Source of the DNA: Triticum aestivum
Lineage: Eukaryota > Streptophyta > Magnoliopsida > Poales > Poaceae
Length of the DNA stretch: 64,000 nucleotides
Reading direction: 5' to 3'
Assembly (NCBI RefSeq): GCF_018294505.1
Contig: NC_057814.1
Coordinates: 38,305,293 to 38,369,292 of the forward strand
The notes beneath the pieces were generated by a model. That model did no database searches, was not told where the DNA came from, and saw nothing but the letters and a program-made list of their open reading frames with translations. The position numbers were made by a program, and so were the translations under genes. Below are positions 48,152 through 56,661 of the stretch, piece by piece; within the stretch, counting starts at the first letter, position 1; each line of letters starts with the position of its first letter.

Positions 48152-48194
48152 CTTATAAACAGGTGCTGAGCTCTCCCAGCTAGCAAGGTGGGAC
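48152..48194 (-). promoter_or_regulatory. USE and TATA promoter of Pol III snRNA type
   Basis: On the minus strand GTCCCACCTTG (48184-48194) matches the plant snRNA upstream element RTCCCACATCG at 9 of 11 positions. It is exactly 24 bp from TTTATAAG (48152-48159); this spacing is typical of Pol III snRNA genes, while Pol II snRNA genes have about 10 bp more. A palindrome (GAGCTCARCACCTG arms, 48125-48173) overlaps the TATA box. Confidence 0.5.
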
Positions 48195-48226
48195 TAAACT
48201 CACACCACACCACCGTTGTGCCACCT

Positions 48227-48463
48227 GTTGGTCCCGGTTGGTGGCACCAACCGGGACCAATGCCCCCCTTTGGTCCCGGTTCGTAACACCAACCGGGACC
48301 AATGTCACCCTTTGGTCCCTGTTCGTGCCACCAACCGGGACCAAAGGTCTCTGTTTCCCGACCTTTGGGCTGCTGAAAAGAGATCTTTGGTCCCGGTTCG
48401 TGGCACGAACCGGGACCAAAGGGGGGCATTGGTCCCGGTTGGTGCCACGAACCGGGACCAAAG
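48227..48463. repeat. Internal palindrome array of the CACTA
   Basis: Five units of TTGGTCCCGGTTSGTGNCAC...AACCGGGACCAA, the same motif as in the two ends, about 35 bp each. It is placed in mid-element directly upstream of a TATA box, with no CACTA terminus next to it. Confidence 0.85.
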
Positions 48464-48470
48464 CTCTGGC

Positions 48471-48478
48471 TATATATA
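48471..48478 (+). promoter_or_regulatory. TATA box of the second CACTA transcription unit
   Basis: GGCTATATATACATC, eight bases after the internal palindrome array, the same arrangement as at 34468. A GC-rich leader (48500-48660) follows. Confidence 0.6.
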
Positions 48479-48865
48479 CATCACTTGTCAAAATTTTATT
48501 CAGTTCCTCCCCCGACGACGCCGACGACATCGACGCCGCCAGGCTGCCCCGACGCCATCCGCCGCCCCCACCGCCGCCGTCGCCGTGCCCTTGCCTTCCC
48601 CGCCGTTGCCCTCGCCGCCCCCGCTGTCGCCGTCGCCGTGCGCCCACGCTGTGAGCCGCCGCCCTTGTCAAATTTTGTGATGATATTTTTTGTTCATATA
48701 TATAATGTATATATGTATGTAGATATATGTATGTGTGGATGTGGCTATGTATGTATGGATATAATGTTCATATATGTATTTTTTTATTTAGGTTGTTAAT
48801 GAGTAGGTATTAATTTTGTTCATATATGTATGGATGCATGTGGCTATGTATGTATGTATGGATAT

Positions 48866-49160
48866 AAGAAGAGGAAGAGGGAGGAGAAGAATTAGGAGAA
48901 GAAGGAGAAGAAGAGGAGAGGAAGAAGCGGAGAAATAAATAAGAAGAGAAAAAAAGAAGAAAAAAAGAGGAGAAGATGAAAGGAATAGAGGAGAAGAAGA
49001 AAATATAGAATATATTATTCTATTTTTTCTGCTTCTCCTCTATTCCTTTCTTCTTCTCCTCTTTTTTTTCTTCTTTTTTTTCTTCTTTTTTTCTTCGATC
49101 TTCTCCTCTGTTCCTTTCTTCTTCTTCTCTTTTTTTCTTCTTCTTCCTCTTCTTATTTTT
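48866..49160. repeat. Purine/pyrimidine inverted repeat
   Basis: The left arm is almost pure GA (GAGGAGAAGATGAAAGGAAT at its inner end) and the right arm is its pyrimidine complement. The axis is near 49012 (ATAGAATATATTATTCTAT). Confidence 0.75.
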
Positions 49161-49257
49161 TATCGGGTATGTCGTTGTCGATATACCCCCTCCCCGATAA
49201 CTTCTACATGAGGCACAGGGGGGGGGGGTCGATAAATAATAGCACTAGTTAAACTAG

Positions 49258-49566
49258 TTTATTTTTAGTAAGTACTACTTTATTTTATTTATAGTAAGTG
49301 CTTAGTAGTTGAACTAGTTGATTTAATAAAACTACTTTATTTTACTATAGAAGTAGTTTATTTTTAGTAATTACTACTTTATTTTATTTATAGTAAGTGC
49401 TTAGTAGTTGAACTAGTTGATTTAATAAAACTATTTTATTTTACTATAGAAGTAGTTTATTTTTAGTAAGTACTACTTTATTTTATTTATAGTAAGTGCT
49501 TAGTAGTTGAACTAGTTGATTTAATAAAACTACTTTATTTTACTATAGAAGTAGTTTATTTTTAGC
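49258..49566. repeat. Minisatellite, 3 x 99 bp
   Basis: GAACTAGTTGATTTAATAAA recurs at 49311, 49410 and 49509. The units differ by one or two bases. Confidence 0.92.
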
Positions 49567-49631
49567 AAGAAAATTAATAGAACTAGTTTATTTTTTTAGT
49601 TAAAGCAATTATTCCCGCATCGACGTCGACG

Positions 49632-50033
49632 ATGCCTATCCCGCATCATCGTCGTCGACTCGGCGGAGGAGGCCTGCTTGATCAGAGGGGCCATGTCTGG
49701 GACTGGGCTCCGCCGGGCTGGTATTGGGAGGTGCTACCTTCCGGGGGGCATAGATTGGTGAGGAGCCAGCCCGTCGTTGACCCGAACCTTGTTTGGTGAC
49801 GGTCGCGTGGGCCAGTGACGGTGCCGAGGCTTCCGGACACCGCGGAGGTGGTACGTCACCGTGTCAGCGAGCAGGACGAGCACGTCCGTCGCTACATGGT
49901 TGCATTGGAGGGCAGGTTCGACAATACCTGGCAGGTTCTTCAGGGATCTCACTGGAGATATGATCCTGTGATGGTTCCTTCTCTTTGGGTGTCCACCGCC
50001 CGCGCCGATACCCGTCGGGCGCTACGGTTCTAG
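49632..50033 (+). pseudogene. CACTA reading frame A, one in-frame stop
   Basis: ATG at 49632 opens MPIPHHRRRLGGGGLLDQRG and PPGWYWEVLPSGG, then a TGA at 49797-49799 replaces a likely Trp codon. The same frame continues VTVPRLPDTAEVVRHRVSEQ, ALEGRFDNTWQVLQGSHW and ends at 50033 (134 codons). There is no recognised domain; the frame's continuation through the stop and its position after the second TATA box suggest a real element-encoded protein, lost in this copy. Confidence 0.5.
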
Positions 50034-50635
50034 CTGTATTAGCGATGCTATATGTATGATACTATTCCAGGTGTATTAGTGATAATATTCGACGATGTAC
50101 GGACGCATGGAGATGATGTAGTTTTCCTTATTGAATGCATGCTAATTCGAATACTAATTTATTTTATGATTTGGTTTTGCTTATTGAATGCTCAAATTGG
50201 AAAACTACTCCTACTTTGAATGCTAAAATTGGAGAGCACTATGCAAGGCGTATGCATTTGATTAGTTGATAGCTTATAGGGTTTTTGTTTTTGCAGAAAT
50301 CTAGGAGCCCCCTCCATCATCCCCTCCGTCGTCCCTGTCACCGACCCCCCTCCGACCTCGAGGTGAGACCAGCCAAATCTCCATGTCAATATGAGTCCTA
50401 TAAGATATTTTGAAATGTTTTTGCTCATATTTTCAACCATTGAAATGTAATGGCCATCAAGTTTGAATGCTCATATGATGTAGATAAAAACATGTATATT
50501 TCCATTCCGGAAAATTTCAGGCCCTCGATATGTCCTTTTTTTAGAAAGATAATTAAACGATATTTCGGGTTGACTTTAAGTCTGTCGAGTCTCCACCATA
50601 TATGAGAGGACAAAGAATCCCGACTGTTGTCGTGG

Positions 50636-50708
50636 GGTAGCTTCTCCTTCGTTCCCGTGTGCTAGATAATTTGGTGTAATGCACTCGGGAACGAAAGGAG
50701 GAGCTACC
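50636..50708. other. miRNA-precursor-like hairpin 1
   Basis: Arms GGTAGCTTCTCCTTCGTTCC.. and ..GGAACGAAAGGAGGAGCTACC pair over 26 of 28 positions with one G/T pair, one bulge and one mismatch; the loop is about 18 nt. Total 73 nt. The two-arm structure recurs at 51855. Confidence 0.55.
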
Positions 50709-50717
50709 ATCACCGAC

Positions 50718-51769
50718 CACTACTAGGGAAAAGCTTATAGGCAGACGCTTACTAGTAGTGAGGGTTTATACCCCTCGCTACTGCTACTTACTAGTAGCGC
50801 GGGTTTTTACCCCTCGCTACTACTAAGTTGATGGTAGTAGCGCGGGTTTTTAACCCTCGCTACTACTAAGCGGTCTCTATCGTGCCCCCGAGACATGCCA
50901 TAGTAGTAGTGAGGGGTATAAACCCACACTACAACTAAGTTTGTAGCACGGGTTTATACCCCTCGCTACTACTAAGTACGAGGTAGGTGAAGTCGGCATA
51001 TCCTCGGCCGAATCCCCATCTCCTCCCCCAAACCCTCCTCTCTTGCGCCACTCTCTCCTCTCACTTTCCATACACTCTCACATGGACCTCTTGCCCATGT
51101 GCCCTTCCTCCTCCGTGGCGCCGAAAGAGGCCACGGCCTCGCGCCACTGGCGTCTAGGAGCTCGGCGGTCTTCCACCGACGTCTAGGAGGCCGCCGCCCC
51201 GCGGCACCACACCTGAGCACCTCACCACCGCTAACTAGCTCTGCTGCTCCCTCCATCACCTTCCTCTCTCCCTCGGTTTTCTTTTTCTCTCTCTTCCTCT
51301 GGTTTGACTCACCCTCCCATGTCCATGCTCGTGCAGGTCGTCGCCATGGACGACCCGGAGCTATCTGGCATGGTCGGGAAGAGGAGCCCCACGCCGCGGC
51401 CTGGCTCTTCCATAGAAACAGGCCCTCTCCAACAGCCACCGCCGGATCTGGTCTTCCGCTGTCCGTTCATGCCACCGGCGACGCCAACCGTCGCTAGATC
51501 GAACCACTACTGCCATTGACAACACGCACGTGATCGAGATTTTTTTTGTTTTTGAAAGTAATAGCAGTAGCGCGGGGTATAAGACCCGCTACAGATAATT
51601 AGCAGTAGCGCTGTCTGCAACGCACGCTATAGCTAACCATGTATGGCAGTAGCGTGTGTCAACACGCGCTACTACTACAAGTTAGCTGTGGCACCGTATC
51701 GGTAGCGTGGCACCTGCGCTACTGATACACCCAAAACCCGCGCTGCTGCTAGGCTTTTCCCTAGTAGTG
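50718..51769. mobile_element. Small non-autonomous CACTA (1,052 bp)
   Basis: Perfect inverted ends CACTACTAGGGAAAAGC, with a 3-bp duplication GAC (50715-50717 and 51770-51772). Subterminal repeats are of TAGTAGCG(C)GGGTTTTTACCC type. The interior (50990-51530) is GC-rich and looks like a promoter and first-exon fragment of some gene (GCAGGTCGTCGCCATGGACG at about 51333), with no identified product. It belongs to a family different from the host CACTA. Confidence 0.9.
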
Positions 51770-51854
51770 GACGGTCGCAAATGTCAGAGAGGAATCAGTG
51801 TGGGAGAGTCTCCACCATATATGAGAGGACGAAGAATCCCGACTGTTGTCGTGG

Positions 51855-51927
51855 GGTAGCTTCACCTTCGTTCCCGTGTGCTAGACAATTTGGTGTAATG
51901 CACTCGGGAACGAAAGGAGGAGCTACC
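51855..51927. other. miRNA-precursor-like hairpin 2
   Basis: Second copy of the hairpin at 50636. It differs by T-to-A in the 5' arm (CTTCACC for CTTCTCC), which costs one pair, and by one base in the loop. Confidence 0.55.
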
Positions 51928-52090
51928 ATCACCGATGGTCGAATATATACACCACGTGAGCTGAGAGTTTTCAAGAAAAGACTCGACAGACCGATAGTCA
52001 ACCCGTGATGAATAATAATGTTCTAATTTAGTTTTTGTAGTACATATATTTAATTGTACAAGTTTAACCTTTGAATTATGAACATAGGAA

Positions 52091-53264
52091 ATGTCGTACT
52101 CAGACAACGAAAGTCTCCCGGGGGAGTGCTCCTGGTGCAACAACGACCGAGGTCTGTGCGACAGGTGCCCTCACGTGGACGAAGATCGGTGCTTCAACAT
52201 TAAGCTCCAGGAGACCTTCGATGTTGAAACGGTACGCAACGACGACAAGGTTGTTTTTTCGTAATTAAGCATGACTTCAACTATTTCAACGTGTAATTTT
52301 CATCTTTTACAATTCGACTAGCTTATCCCATGCCATGCAAGACACTATGTCTTGGAGAGGATGGGTTTTGAAGACCATGAAAGTTCCGAAACAAAGAAAA
52401 TTCACCTAAGGACCCATCATGGTATGGATTTTGAAATAAATCTGTACAATTCTCAGAGCATAACCCATTTTGGTTGCCCAAATTGGAAAGCACTTTGCAA
52501 GATGTATGGTTTTTATGAGGATATGCTTGTCACCATGGATCTTGGTGATCCTGACATCGAGCAAGACAATATGGACATTTGGGTCCTTGTTGATACGCTT
52601 CCAATTCTACCGCTATGTGAGTTTCTCAAACATAGTTATTAGCTAATTTATATTATTTATTTCAAAATAGTTGACAGTTTATTTCCATTGACAGCTTATT
52701 TTCATTCTTCAAACAATGTGCGGAAAATGGTAGACAAAACCCACTACACCGATGACTCCGAATTAACTTATCAGGAGAAAAATCATCTGATCGCATTTTG
52801 TACTGACCTTGAGAATTACAATACCTATTATGATACTCCTCCAAATTATGGTCAATACGTGCCACTAGTGCACGTGTTGAACCATGGTAACTTCTATGGA
52901 GATACCCTGGTAAGATTTTTTACTATTACGACATCCGTGCATCTTTTGCATACTTCTAAAACTAGTACATCATTGCTAACTACGAAGTTATTACTATGTT
53001 TTTCAACAGAAAATCCCGATGGAATGTGTGCCTCATTTGATGTATCAGAATGGTCGCCTTGATGTTTTGAACATACAGCCAGGTCATCCTACGAATCTCA
53101 CCTGTCCATACCGGATTTCTAAGACCGGTGAACACATGCTAATCAAAGAATGGAAAAAATGTATGGACAGTCGTAATGAGGTTCTTGGAAGCAAAAGGAA
53201 GCGAAGCGCAAGAATTGGAGACAGGATGATCTCCATTCTCCATAATGATCTCCTTTCTCCATAA
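52091..53264 (+). CDS. CACTA gene B: four-exon, 307-residue zinc-cluster protein, possibly B3-like
   Basis: Exons 52091-52249, 52322-52616, 52695-52909 and 53010-53264. All three introns (72, 78 and 100 nt) are GT...AG, and the joined frame is open for 307 codons plus stop, which by chance is very unlikely. The start is MSYSDNESLPGEC. Residues 13-26 form CX2CX6CX2C (CSWCNNDRGLCDRC), a probable zinc site. Residues ~65-150 (RHYVLERMGF, IHLRTHHGMDFEINLYN, NWKALCKMYGFYEDMLVTMD) and ~260-305 (HMLIKEWKKCMDS, ARIGDRMISILH) have the strand and W..-GD-type spacing of plant B3 DNA-binding domains; that assignment is inference. By position it could be the TnpA-type factor that binds the palindromes. It is the only intact gene of this CACTA. 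Confidence 0.7.
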
Positions 53265-53519
53265 TGGAGAATCAGGGCCTATATTGTTTTATGCTATTTT
53301 ACCTTAAAGAGGGTATTTAGGTCCTACCAAATACTGATGATCATGTACTAAGAACAGTTAAGTTTGCTTGGTTCGATGACTATGAGGATGATGATCGTAT
53401 GACTTGTTATTAATAACGAGTAGAAGTTTATGATGATGATTAGTAGGACTTGTTATTATGATGATGCATGATGCGAGCATGAAGAGTTTTTATATATTAG
53501 TGGGTGAAATGAACAAGGA

Positions 53520-53639
53520 TTGGATTGAAGTGAAGGCAACATGTGGTGCATGTCGAAAGTAGTACTAATCCAAACTTGATCAAGTTAGGATTAGTATTAC
53601 TTTCGACATGCACCACATGTTGCCTTCACTTCAATCTAA
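53520..53639. other. Near-perfect 120-nt hairpin in the CACTA
   Basis: Arms 53523-53571 and 53588-53636 are complementary over 49 positions with one G/T pair. Pairing extends three positions outward, and the loop AAACTTGATCAAGTTA is itself palindromic. The hairpin lies between the stop of gene B (53264) and the right palindrome array, so gene B read-through transcripts would contain it. Confidence 0.85.
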
Positions 53640-53808
53640 GCCATGTTTAGGCATAGCAGTAGCGTTGGTAAACCAAGCACGGAGATAAGAGAGGACACTT
53701 CTCTCTATTAGCTAACTAACACCCTAAATTAACCCCCCAAAACCCCCTTAACCACCCTCTTAAAAAAAACCTCAGCTCCTGCCAGCTGCTGACGCGTGGA
53801 TGCCTTTT

Positions 53809-54013
53809 GGTCCCGGTTGGTGCTACCAACCGGGACCAAAGGCCCTCCTGTCTGGGCTCGCCGCAGCGGCCACGTGGAGGCCCATCTGTCCCGGTTGGTG
53901 TAAGAACCGGAACTACAGGTATAGGGCTTTAGTACCGACCCATTAGTCCTGGTTCCCCAAGCGGGACAAATGGGCCCTACAAACCGGGACAAATGGCCCT
54001 TTTTCTACTAGTG
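53809..54013. repeat. Right subterminal palindromes and terminus of the CACTA
   Basis: TTGGTCCCGGTTGGTGCTAC with its complement, two or three decayed units, then GGGCCCTACAAACCGGGAC and the terminus CTTTTTCTACTAGTG at 54013. Confidence 0.85.
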
Positions 54014-54188
54014 TCTAGAAAAACGGCGGGACCCACCCATTTGCCTGACCCAAACGGTAAAATCCGCACAAAAGAGACGTCCGTATGGAGTAGTGATGCG
54101 TTGAAGTTGGCCTTAGCTGTACCTGTACCCCTCTCTGAATCTATCTTCCTCCTCCCCAAGTTATGTCTTGATACTAATTAAACTAGGA

Positions 54189-54366
54189 TATGTATTTAGT
54201 CATCTTATTCTATTTTCGCCGGTTGTGGCATTTTATACTTCTTATTTCAGCTGTGTTTGAGCTTGTTCTCGGTCACAAACACTTCAGACACTTGGCTTAA
54301 TAAAGAGGCTGCAAGCATCACTCTGATGCAGAGGCCGGAGGTAATCCTCCTTTTCTAAAAAAACAT
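54189..54366 (+). mobile_element. LINE 3'-end fragment
   Basis: Ends GATGCAGAGGCCGGAGGTAA...TTTTCTAAAAAAA, the 3' motif shared with the LINE at 16609-17941. It is heavily 5'-truncated with no coding left. Confidence 0.5.
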
Positions 54367-54889
54367 ATTAAACTAGTATGTGTGAAGAGAAATATATAGC
54401 AAGGACCTAATACAATGGCGAGCTTTTGCAGGTGGAGTAGTGGTTTTGCTGCCAACTGACAGCTCTCGGCTTCATCGGCGACAGACTTCACGACCCCTCC
54501 ATGGTACATCGCGCCCATCAGGTGAAAGGGAGAGGAGGAGCATGGGAGGGCATGTCGCACCCGGTTAGAGCAGATGGAGGGGAGGAGCAGGGGAGGGGGC
54601 GGCTACCTGCGGCGGTAGGCAAACACGAGGAAGGAACGTGTGTTGGGTTGAGGAGAGGATAGAACGTGTGTTGGATTTTCTCGATAAGAGAGAGGTAAAG
54701 CGGTGGCTAGCTGTTGGCTTTGCACGTGCTCTCTACGTGGAAGCTAAACAGCAGGGCCACAGGCACGGTAGAAAACGGAACCACACTGGCCAACAAAACC
54801 CTAGAAGACCAAATTGATAGGCAAATAACCGGCAAGCTTTAGTAAATCCACATTTTTCATCGAGTTGGTTGGTTTTCATGCGGAGGTGG
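54367..54889. other. Unannotated stretch
   Basis: Purine-rich at 54530-54720 and low-copy in appearance. No supported frame. Confidence 0.35.
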
Positions 54890-55990
54890 AGGCCGCTACA
54901 CACTTCAAATTTTAGGCCTATAATAAACAATGTCTTTTTCATCGAGTTGGTTGGTTTTCATTTGACATATCGCTGCCCCTTGTGATGTTTCCTTCCCCCC
55001 TGAGATCATCGTTTGTGTGGGTTTATGCTATGCTACACCCTTGTAGCTTGCAGTTTACACCTATTCTCCTTATTACAAACAATAGGTTTGGAAACCGGCA
55101 ATCATCAGCGCAAAATAAACACAATGTGTTTTTCCATCACTATGTTTTTTCCTCCAACTTTCCTATAGCCATTCCTCTCATGTGAATGAACTATATCGTT
55201 CTCCACTCCTTACGAGATCCGACACTCATCCGATTGGTGCAATTGCCTAGTGAGCTGTATATTTTCGTCATTTATGTGGCGAGCTGCATCATGTTGAACA
55301 CGCAGGAGCTAGAGGGCCATACGGTACAGTTAAGCTTGTTGAATTGGTTCGATAAAGGCTTGTTACATGAGGAATGGTGGCAAGAGAGGCTATCCATGTT
55401 GTCATCAACTCCAATGTACTATTCCCGACGACATGTCAGGACGTACGATTTTTAAGTTAGAGAGTGGCCACACAGCAGGCTGCAGAGCCTGGACATTTGG
55501 CCTGCAGTTGGTTGACCGCGAAGGTTTCTCCCCATCCGAGCCAGTTCCAATTTGTTCTACAAGCCAAGGCCAGGGCAATGAAAATGGTCAATTCACTCCA
55601 CCACCTAGCTGTAAAATAATTCCTGATGCCTTTCAAGCCGAGACAATTTGTATAAATATGCCATGCACTTACTACTTTATGGATATATGGGATGCCCTCT
55701 GTTCATTGTTGCTAGAGGCGAGGGAGCGACCACTATTTATCGATTGGGAATGTGTGAAATCAAGGTGCCTCTCTGGGCCACCACATTGCATGGCTTTTAT
55801 GGGCTACTACTATTTTAGCACATGGGGCAGCTTCTCAAGGCAGCTTTGATATGCTATCTTCACATTTATGCTTGGTGAACCATATATTTGTTCATTGTCA
55901 CTTGCTGGTTGCACGCCTCACAAGCATATTCCAAGACAATTGGAAAGAGAGACCAAACACTCCGTACTGTTGTCTAAACATTGAACACAA
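54890..55990 (+). repeat. Dispersed low-copy block, parts 1 and 2 contiguous (copy D)
   Basis: 54900-55455 matches part 1 at 10430-11250, and 55610-55990 matches part 2 at 16465-18190. This copy is not broken by insertions and so shows the ancestral order. A 160-codon frame (55367-55849) is open here but is not preserved in the other copies, so I do not call it a gene. Confidence 0.65.
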
Positions 55991-56661
55991 ATGCAAAAAT
56001 TCAGTCCTCTCCGAGTAAATAAAAACCAGGTCTCAAAAGTCAATATTTGAAGAACCAATTTTTTTCAAATATACTCTTTATGTGTTCGTTTGGCATGATG
56101 GAGCTTTACTGTTTAGTTTTTATATTACTTCTGTGACAGTGAGGAATCTAATGGTTAAATTGTATGTTTGTTGTTTCATTGTTTGTACCAGATCAAAAAC
56201 ATCGTGATCAATTTGTACCTTCAGAACAATGAAGGAAGGAGTAGCCTAACCGCTGGAATTGTAATTTAATTTACTACTCCATAGACAACAATTTAAGTTG
56301 ACTAAGTTCACGGTCAAGTCAAGATTAGCCAACACTACTCTTCATCACTATTGTGGTCGGAATAATTAATGTGGCCAGCCACTATTTTCTTAGCCCTGAA
56401 AACATTCATCTCCAGCAATATTCCATAATTTTCTCTCTATATTATACAAATACTCTGTTTTTACTCTACATTGACACCACAATAAATCTAGAAACATTTG
56501 TGAGTCAAGAGGTCTGGATGAGAGCACTAACGTTGTTGAAGCTTCAATCCTGACGTCTCTGAATCCTACATGTGTTAATATATGCTTCATCATGAGCAAT
56601 GATCATTACAACCCTATGGACATTTGGCGATAGAGAGGACATGTTCATCTCCTTATCGCGT
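55991..56661. other. Unannotated low-copy stretch
   Basis: AT-rich flank of the gypsy element; no feature supported. Confidence 0.4.

Larger units (their letters stand above)
50586..51950. repeat. Exon-scale duplication split by a small CACTA
   Basis: About 130 bp beginning GAGTCTCCACCATATATGAG occur at 50588-50717 and again at 51810-51940, with a few differences. Each copy contains a miRNA-like hairpin. The small CACTA at 50718-51769 sits immediately after the first copy. Confidence 0.85.
34169..54013 (+). mobile_element. CACTA transposon (about 10 kb without insertions)
   Basis: The left end CACTAATAGAAAACAGGGC and the reversed right end CACTAGTAGAAAAAGGGC pair, with a perfect 3-bp target duplication TCT (34166-34168 and 54014-54016). 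Subterminal regions hold GGTCCCGGTT...AACCGGGACC palindromes. Inside are a TnpD-type pseudogene, two further reading units, an Angela insertion (35097-43855) and a small CACTA (50718-51769). Removing those two leaves about 10.0 kb. Confidence 0.9.
33101..54112. mobile_element. PIF/Harbinger-type element split by a CACTA insertion
   Basis: The ends are GGCCAACTCCAACGCG (33101) and, reversed, GGCCAACTTCAACGCA (54112), flanked on both sides by TTA (33098-33100 and 54113-54115), the Harbinger/Tourist target. Its own sequence is only 33101-34168 plus 54017-54112, about 1.16 kb, so it is non-autonomous. The interior holds a GC-rich stretch of unknown origin (33290-33680). Everything between 34169 and 54016 was inserted later. 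Confidence 0.75.

Noticed and set aside
48180..48230. A nested CACTA beginning at the internal palindrome array
   Set aside because: No CACTA terminus and no 3-bp duplication near 48180-48230; the array is better read as an internal part of the large element.
55367..55849. 160-codon frame in low-copy block D
   Set aside because: The matching sequence in blocks A, B and C does not keep this frame, so protein-coding constraint is unlikely.
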